From the NCBI RefSeq assembly GCF_001428545.1, contig NZ_LMHZ01000001.1, forward strand, positions 124,961 to 188,960: a stretch of DNA of 64,000 nucleotides. The letters run 5' to 3'. The position numbers and the translations under genes are program-made. The DNA is from Noviherbaspirillum sp. Root189 (GTDB lineage: Bacteria; Pseudomonadota; Gammaproteobacteria; Burkholderiales; Burkholderiaceae_D). This document shows positions 59,225 to 64,000 of the stretch, piece after piece (the first letter of the stretch is position 1; every line of letters starts with the position of its first letter). The notes under the pieces are model-generated. The model ran no database searches. It saw only the letters and a program-made list of their open reading frames with translations, and was not told the DNA's origin.

Positions 59225-60436
59225 ATGACTTCTGAAAACCCCGTATCGATTGCGAACCTGCGCTTCCTGATTGCCGAAGATGACGAATTCCAGCGGCACT
59301 GGCTGGCGGTGATGCTGACCAAGCTGGGGGCGCAGCATATCCTCGAAGCCGAAAACGGCCGTGTCGCGCTCGATCTCCTGCGCAGCAAGCAGGCGGTCGA
59401 CATCAGCTTCATTGACCTCAACATGCCAAGCATGGATGGTATTGAACTGGTCCGGCATCTGGCCAACGGCGATGACAAGACGGCCATCGTGCTGACCAGC
59501 GCGCTTGGATCGGCATTGCTGTTTTCCGTTGAGACCATGTCCAAAGCTTACGGCGTCGATTTGCTGGGTACTTTCGAAAAGCCGGCCACGCCCGAGATAC
59601 TGCAGCGACTGATCGACCAGTATCGGCCGCCCGTGCCGCGCAACGACGGCAACACCGCGATACCGTCGTTTAGCCTGGAAGAAATCCAGCGGGCCGTGCA
59701 GGCGGATCAGTTCGAGCCGTTTTTCCAGCCGAAGGTGGAACTGGCGACGGGCAAGGTGAAAGCAGTGGAAGCCTTTGTCCGCTGGCGTCATCCGCAATAC
59801 GGTGTGCTGAACCCCGCGTTTTTCATCCCGGTACTGGAAGCCAGCGGCCATATGGAAGACCTGACCTGGTCCGTGATCGAGCGCTCGGTCGCTGCCTGCC
59901 GCACCTGGCATGATCGCGGGTTGATGCTGTCGGTGTCGATCAATCTGTCGGTGACTTCGTTGTCGGAACCAGGACTTGCCGAAAAGATTTTGCAACACAT
60001 TGCCGGTCACGCGATCGCGCCGCAATACGTCACGTTTGAAATCACCGAACTGATGGCCATGACCGATGTGCCGATCTGCCTTGAGAACCTGGCCCGATTA
60101 CGCATGAAAGGATTCGGGCTGTCAGTCGACGACTACGGCACCGCGCATTCCAACCTGCAGCAACTGTTGCGCATTCCTTTCCTCGATCTCAAGATCGACC
60201 GCTCCTTCGTTGCCGGCGCGTCGCAAAACGGGCAAATGCATATTGCGCTGAGTTCTTCGCTGGAACTGGCGCGCAGGTTGCGCCGCAATTCGGTTGCTGT
60301 CGGAGTGGAAACACGGGAAGACTGGGATTTGCTGCGCGACCTGGGTTGTACTTATGCGCAAGGCTATTACATTGCCAAGCCGATGGAACGCGATGCGGTG
60401 CCAGGCTGGGTAGAAGAGTGGTCGCAGTTTTTCTGA
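59225..60436 (+). CDS. REC-EAL response regulator, EAL active site substituted
   Basis: 403-residue two-domain regulator. A receiver domain (1-130) has acidic pair D19/D20, phospho-acceptor D64 (FIDLNMPSMDG), T91 and K119, so phosphorylation is likely. The EAL domain (about 150-400) has E182 in VEAFVRW (EAF for EAL), E272 in FEITEL, D302/D303 and K323, but the catalytic VAEGVET reads VAVGVET (V359 for Glu). Loss of that glutamate suggests a c-di-GMP-binding or weakly active phosphodiesterase rather than a standard one. No kinase gene is adjacent. Confidence 0.9.
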   Translation: MTSENPVSIANLRFLIAEDDEFQRHWLAVMLTKLGAQHILEAENGRVALDLLRSKQAVDISFIDLNMPSMDGIELVRHLANGDDKTAIVLTSALGSALLFSVETMSKAYGVDLLGTFEKPATPEILQRLIDQYRPPVPRNDGNTAIPSFSLEEIQRAVQADQFEPFFQPKVELATGKVKAVEAFVRWRHPQYGVLNPAFFIPVLEASGHMEDLTWSVIERSVAACRTWHDRGLMLSVSINLSVTSLSEPGLAEKILQHIAGHAIAPQYVTFEITELMAMTDVPICLENLARLRMKGFGLSVDDYGTAHSNLQQLLRIPFLDLKIDRSFVAGASQNGQMHIALSSSLELARRLRRNSVAVGVETREDWDLLRDLGCTYAQGYYIAKPMERDAVPGWVEEWSQFF

Positions 60437-60531
60437 GCCGGCAATCCCGGCAACGATACAAACGCCTCCGGTCTGATGTCACTGCACGCGGGAAGCGTTA
60501 CACTGGGCGATTGTCTATCGTTTCCTGCACC

Positions 60532-61002
60532 ATGAAATTTTCACATCTGGTCGAAATCAACGACCCGCTTAATCCCCTGATCGATGCCCTGTCACGCGAG
60601 CAACTCTGGCGTGGGCTGGTGTTACGCGCGGAAATGCCAAAAGCCTTTGTCCCGTATCTCGATGGCTGCGAAATCCTGGAAAAATCTGCGTTGTCGATGC
60701 TGCGCGAACTTCGCTATGGAGAGCTGATCGTACGCGACCGCGTCACCTTCCTGCCGCAGGAACAGATCGTCTATCATGTGCCGCAACAGGAAGGCATCCC
60801 GGAATCGACATTGACGATGACCATCGAAGAACCGGAGCCGGAAATCCTGTTCGTGCGCTTCGACTACGACGACGGCGCCAGTGAGGCGCAAGACACCGCA
60901 GACGCTTTTTACAACGACTTTCGCAAGTCCGCATATACCGAATCGGATATCGACACGATCCGCACCATTCGCGAAATGGCGGAAGAAGGTCGACTGGGCT
61001 GA
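60532..61002 (+). CDS. DUF1857 (SRPBCC) family protein
   Basis: 156-residue single-domain protein starting MKFSHLVEINDPLNPLIDALS, the DUF1857/AtaL-like SRPBCC family opening (xxxLVEINDP...LTREQLWxGL). It has a central acidic segment (EEPEPEILFVRFDYDDG) and a C-terminal helix. ATG 60532 is chosen because upstream in-frame sequence overlaps the EAL gene's end. Probable hydrophobic-ligand pocket; function unknown. It is followed by a terminator shared with the convergent YsnF gene. Confidence 0.8.
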   Translation: MKFSHLVEINDPLNPLIDALSREQLWRGLVLRAEMPKAFVPYLDGCEILEKSALSMLRELRYGELIVRDRVTFLPQEQIVYHVPQQEGIPESTLTMTIEEPEPEILFVRFDYDDGASEAQDTADAFYNDFRKSAYTESDIDTIRTIREMAEEGRLG

Positions 61003-61053
61003 CCGGCCTTCATCTCCACCCTGCACCGCCAATCTCGACTCTCTACCAATAAA

Positions 61054-61088
61054 AAAGCACCCTGCTTCGGAATGAAGAAGGGTGCTTT
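61054..61088 (-). terminator. terminator between DUF1857 and YsnF genes
   Basis: AAAGCACCCT (61054-61063) pairs with AGGGTGCTTT (61079-61088); the loop contains a small CTTC/GAAG stem. Six T follow on the minus strand, so it mainly ends the YsnF-type transcript. Confidence 0.88.
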
Positions 61089-61156
61089 GCCCGACGGTTT
61101 CGGCTGGCGGCTTAACGCCCGTCAATGGGCATCAAATGAATGCCCATTCATGCACA

Positions 61157-62398
61157 TTAGTGCCGGTGCTGATTGCCCGTGACGCGCTCCGCGCCGTAGC
61201 GCACTGCGTCCTTGACCTTTTCCCATGCGCTTTCCGGGTGGTTCGATTCCCAGTCGCTGCGCATCGACGGTTCGACATCTTCCCAGCGAGAGTTCTGGTA
61301 ACGGCCGCTACCGGCCATCGTCGAACCATAGCGGTAGGCTGCGTCATAGTCCTCATAGCGCCCACCGGACTGGCCATAGGCATTCTGCCAGTGCGTACGA
61401 TAATCGGAATCGTCCGAAGTCATTGCGGTGTCGCGATAAGCGCTGTCTGCACGGGTGCCTGTGTTGCCGGTTGCACCAAGCTGCTCGACTTCAACGTCGG
61501 TGCGACGAACAGTGTCGTTGATATCCTTGGTCTGCTCGGTGACTTCCTTGCCGACCACGACTTCCTCGACGACGCGCGCAGTCTTGGATACCACCGCCTC
61601 TTCCGCGCTTTCACGCAGTTCGATTGCACCTTCCTTGATCGCATCCAGGTCGGCGGCCGTCGCCGGCTGGTCGACGGGATGACGTTCAACATGCACGTGT
61701 TCTTCACGCAGTTGTACCGATTCGTTGACCGGTGTTTCACGCACACGCTGGTAAACACGCACGCCGCCGCGCTCCACCTGGCGCTTGCCAACCTGCAGTT
61801 CTTCTTCGACCACCGGGATGCGAGTGGTATCGCTGCCGCTCAGGTTTTGCGTCGCAGTGGTGTTCGCAGAAGTGTTGCTTGTCATATCCGCCGAGGTGCC
61901 CGCAGTCGATGTGGTGCTTGCGCCGGTCCAGTCGCTGGATGGTGTGCGGGACTGCCCATACAGTGCCCGATCCTTTTCGATTTCACTGTCGGTAAACATC
62001 GGTGCGCTCTCGTCATAACCGCTCCAGCCCTGTGAGCGCCAGTGCGAACTACGCTCATCGATATCGACCGGATCATAGCGGTTCATGATCTCGGTGGCAC
62101 GGTCACGCTGCTCGTCGCTCGCGGCATTGACGGTCAGCACACAGCTGCCACGGCGTACCGCTTCCGAATAGACGTCACCGTGTTCGCGGTGTTCTTCCAT
62201 GCCGAACAGCGAACGGAAGAAATTGCCGATGCCCGACCCGCCAGAGCTGCTTGTGTCGGCGTCTGCAACACGGGTGGAGCTTTCCGAATCGGGACTCAGT
62301 TGCACATCGGAACGGGAGAAGCCTGCGGTCATCAATTCATTCAGCGCGTTCTGCGCCTGGGCATAACTGTCGTACACGCCTACTACGGTATTTTCCAT
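61157..62398 (-). CDS. YsnF/AvaK-type DUF2382 stress protein
   Basis: 413-residue protein. The N-terminal VVGVYDSYAQAQNALNELM is a GvpD-like general-stress (GSP17M) module, followed by a Ser/Thr-rich linker. The DUF2382 domain begins RIPVVEEELQVGKRQVERGG and includes RETPVNESVQLREEHVHVERHPVD and EEVVVGKEVTEQTKDINDTV (cited as fragments RETPVNESVQLREEH and EVVVGKEVTEQTKDI). The C-terminus is Tyr/Arg/Asp-rich. ATG 62398. The family is linked to stress tolerance in other bacteria; no biochemical function is known. Confidence 0.88.
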   Translation of the reverse strand: MENTVVGVYDSYAQAQNALNELMTAGFSRSDVQLSPDSESSTRVADADTSSSGGSGIGNFFRSLFGMEEHREHGDVYSEAVRRGSCVLTVNAASDEQRDRATEIMNRYDPVDIDERSSHWRSQGWSGYDESAPMFTDSEIEKDRALYGQSRTPSSDWTGASTTSTAGTSADMTSNTSANTTATQNLSGSDTTRIPVVEEELQVGKRQVERGGVRVYQRVRETPVNESVQLREEHVHVERHPVDQPATAADLDAIKEGAIELRESAEEAVVSKTARVVEEVVVGKEVTEQTKDINDTVRRTDVEVEQLGATGNTGTRADSAYRDTAMTSDDSDYRTHWQNAYGQSGGRYEDYDAAYRYGSTMAGSGRYQNSRWEDVEPSMRSDWESNHPESAWEKVKDAVRYGAERVTGNQHRH

Positions 62399-62500
62399 GA
62401 TCAGTCTCTCCAAGAAAACGTTGGTTGCCCGGAATAGGTACCCGGGAGAATCAGACTAGAGTGGTCCTGTGCAGGCATAACTCGTGCCTACCTAGCTAGC

Positions 62501-63172
62501 CTACTGCGGACGCTGGCCCTCGTCCTTATCGTTACCAATGACTCCGTCATCAAAACGCTCAACCGTGACTTGTTCCGAACGCAGGATAACGCGCTGTGGG
62601 TCGGTGACACTTCGCTGTTGCCGACGGATATGGACTTCTTCCTTGAGCATCAGCTGCTTCTTTACCACCAGCACCTCCTCCAGCACAGGGACAATCAGCG
62701 TGTCTCCCTCATAGCGCATCTGGGGCGGCGTTTCCTCCGCAATCACACGTCCAACCGTCACGTGCTCCACCAGCAGTTCATCGTGCATCAGGGGCTGATC
62801 GATTGTCTGTTCACGTTGCGATACTGTCTTGTGTATGCGTACGCCGCGTCCGGTGTCGACCGTACGTTTGTCAACATGCAGTTCCTCTTCCATCACCGGC
62901 AAGGTCATCTGTGTCGGACTGTCGCCAGTCGCAGATGTATTGAAGGTAAATGGAAGGCTGTACACACCATCCTCCCGGGGCATCAGCAGGCTGGAAGGGA
63001 CAAGGACGAGTGTGCCATCGGTGAGCTTTACCCAGACCTGCGCCTCTTCGGCGGAGTTGCCTTGTTCAAGCGAAGCAATCGATGCCTGATTACCCGCAGC
63101 ATCCACGACGCGAGCATTAAGTAGCTGCCCCGCCGAAGCAGACAGACTGCCGTTCTGATTGAGTTGCGCCAT
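62501..63172 (-). CDS. DUF2382 stress protein
   Basis: 223-residue protein. A PRC-barrel-like N-terminal region (LLNARVVDAAGNQASI, then WVKLTDGTLVLVPSSLL) is followed by a two-repeat DUF2382 region: LPVMEEELHVDKRTVDTGRG, TVGRVIAEETPPQMRYEGDT and VPVLEEVLVVKKQLMLKEEV. Paralogue of the 61157 gene, from which it is separated by about 100 bp on the same strand. PRC-DUF2382 pairs are common in desiccation- and radiation-tolerant bacteria. Confidence 0.88.
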   Translation of the reverse strand: MAQLNQNGSLSASAGQLLNARVVDAAGNQASIASLEQGNSAEEAQVWVKLTDGTLVLVPSSLLMPREDGVYSLPFTFNTSATGDSPTQMTLPVMEEELHVDKRTVDTGRGVRIHKTVSQREQTIDQPLMHDELLVEHVTVGRVIAEETPPQMRYEGDTLIVPVLEEVLVVKKQLMLKEEVHIRRQQRSVTDPQRVILRSEQVTVERFDDGVIGNDKDEGQRPQ

Positions 63173-63398
63173 CGCCGCTTTCCATGTGGGTCAAAGGTGG
63201 AATGAAGCATGCAAGGAGCGGGCCGGATGTGACACAAGCGCCAGCGATGAGGAAAAACTGCGGTTACGCAAAACCTCCGCGTTGTTTTTACCTTATTTGA
63301 AGAAAAATTTACATGAAGGCTGCACTGTTACCAGTCCTAGAACTATTGGACGGTGCCGGCCTCTTACCCATATTCACTTTTTAACAAAGGAGCCAGCC

Positions 63399-63998
63399 AT
63401 GACGATTATTATTGCAGGCCGTTTTCAGGAACAGGCAGAGGCTGACGATACCATCGCCGAACTGCTGCGCGCGGGATTCCCGCGTGACCGCGTCTCTACG
63501 TTTTATTGCAATCCGGCCGGGCAACATGCCACCTATCCGATCGGTGGCGACAGCGATAAATCGCCGGGCGCAAAGTCATCGGACAAAAGCGCCGCGGCAG
63601 GCGCCGCCGCGGGTGCCGTGATTGGCGTTGCCGCGACACCGATTCTGGGGCCGGTCGGAACCGTTACCGGTGGACTGGTCGGTGCCCATCTTGGTGGACT
63701 TGTCGGCGGACTGTCCGGCATGAAAGAGAAAGGCGATGTCGGCGACCATGCGGAAGATGTAGAGAATGCGGTGCCGATGCGCCGCTCCGGCATGATGGTG
63801 GCCGTCGCCGTACCCGACCAGGAGTACGAAGATCGCGCACTACAGGTCTTGCGTACGCTGGGTGCGGTCGATATCGAGCGCGCGGAAGGCACGATAGAGA
63901 ACGGCGACTGGAGTGATTTCGATCCAATGGCGCCGATGAATCTTGTGCAGTATGCCCCCGAACACTCGCGTCCGAGTGGCCCTAATCAAAGAGCCTAG
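63399..63998 (+). CDS. general-stress-type hypothetical membrane protein
   Basis: 199-residue protein. An N-terminal GSP17M-like module (IIAGRFQEQAEADDTIAELL) is followed by a glycine-zipper membrane segment (GAAAGAVIGVAATPILGPVG, then GGLVGAHLGGLVGGLSG) and a soluble C-terminal domain (MVAVAVPDQEYEDRALQVLR). ATG 63399 has AAAGGAG upstream; the longer frame is not used. Divergent from the DUF2382 gene, so the three stress-type genes may share a stress-responsive control region. Confidence 0.8.
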   Translation: MTIIIAGRFQEQAEADDTIAELLRAGFPRDRVSTFYCNPAGQHATYPIGGDSDKSPGAKSSDKSAAAGAAAGAVIGVAATPILGPVGTVTGGLVGAHLGGLVGGLSGMKEKGDVGDHAEDVENAVPMRRSGMMVAVAVPDQEYEDRALQVLRTLGAVDIERAEGTIENGDWSDFDPMAPMNLVQYAPEHSRPSGPNQRA

Positions 63999-64000
63999 AA

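Overview
The window looks like a stretch of betaproteobacterial chromosome. The combination of aceK, an argS-SPOR-dsbA block, a LiuR-controlled isovaleryl-CoA dehydrogenase, a general porin, rdgC, dinB, slyX and several proteins typical of Burkholderiales points to the Oxalobacteraceae (Herminiimonas/Janthinobacterium-like). That placement is an inference from gene content only.

Layout. 1-7.6 kb: catabolism, with a thiolase (cut by the window edge), aceK, a PLP serine/threonine dehydratase, a hotdog thioesterase, isovaleryl-CoA dehydrogenase, the MerR regulator LiuR and a divergent metallo-beta-lactamase-fold hydrolase. Two 16-bp LiuR-type palindromes lie in the control regions. 7.9-13.8 kb: a small regulator, a cytoplasmic-looking cobalamin-binding protein coupled to an SDR, then dsbA, a SPOR protein, argS and a gamma-glutamylcyclotransferase-like gene. 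13.9-23.5 kb: a membrane diguanylate cyclase, a subtilase with a probable outer-membrane barrel, a Pat/Pka-type acyl-CoA synthetase-acetyltransferase, a histidine kinase and a methyltransferase.

23.6-29.8 kb is the accessory part. It holds three closely spaced factor-independent terminators on the minus strand with almost no coding sequence between them, probably tandem small RNAs. It then holds psiF and a TrfA-family replication initiator next to about 17 iteron-like repeats. Inverted copies of the iteron lie at both outer ends of that locus. An FkbM-type methyltransferase, low-content DNA and tRNA-Arg(CCG) follow.

30-44 kb: a di-haem cytochrome c, an OmpA lipoprotein, a YqjD/YqjE/YqjK-type membrane operon, a large sensor kinase, a periplasmic binding protein, small envelope proteins, prolyl aminopeptidase, tRNA-Asp, rdgC and dinB. 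It also contains two paralogous Ser/Gly/Thr-rich secreted proteins. 44.8-50.3 kb: a flavin oxidoreductase, a FliL-like protein, slyX-DUF2288, an SDR-fold protein carrying both halohydrin dehalogenase signatures, and a porin. 50.7-64 kb: Rep-type helicase, a tetR-adaptor-ABC-permease operon, a coupled beta-propeller/amidohydrolase pair, a J-like membrane protein, a REC-EAL protein with a substituted active site, and three stress-type proteins (two DUF2382).

The strongest leads are the iteron/TrfA locus inside an apparently chromosomal region, the tandem sRNA locus, and the halohydrin dehalogenase candidate.
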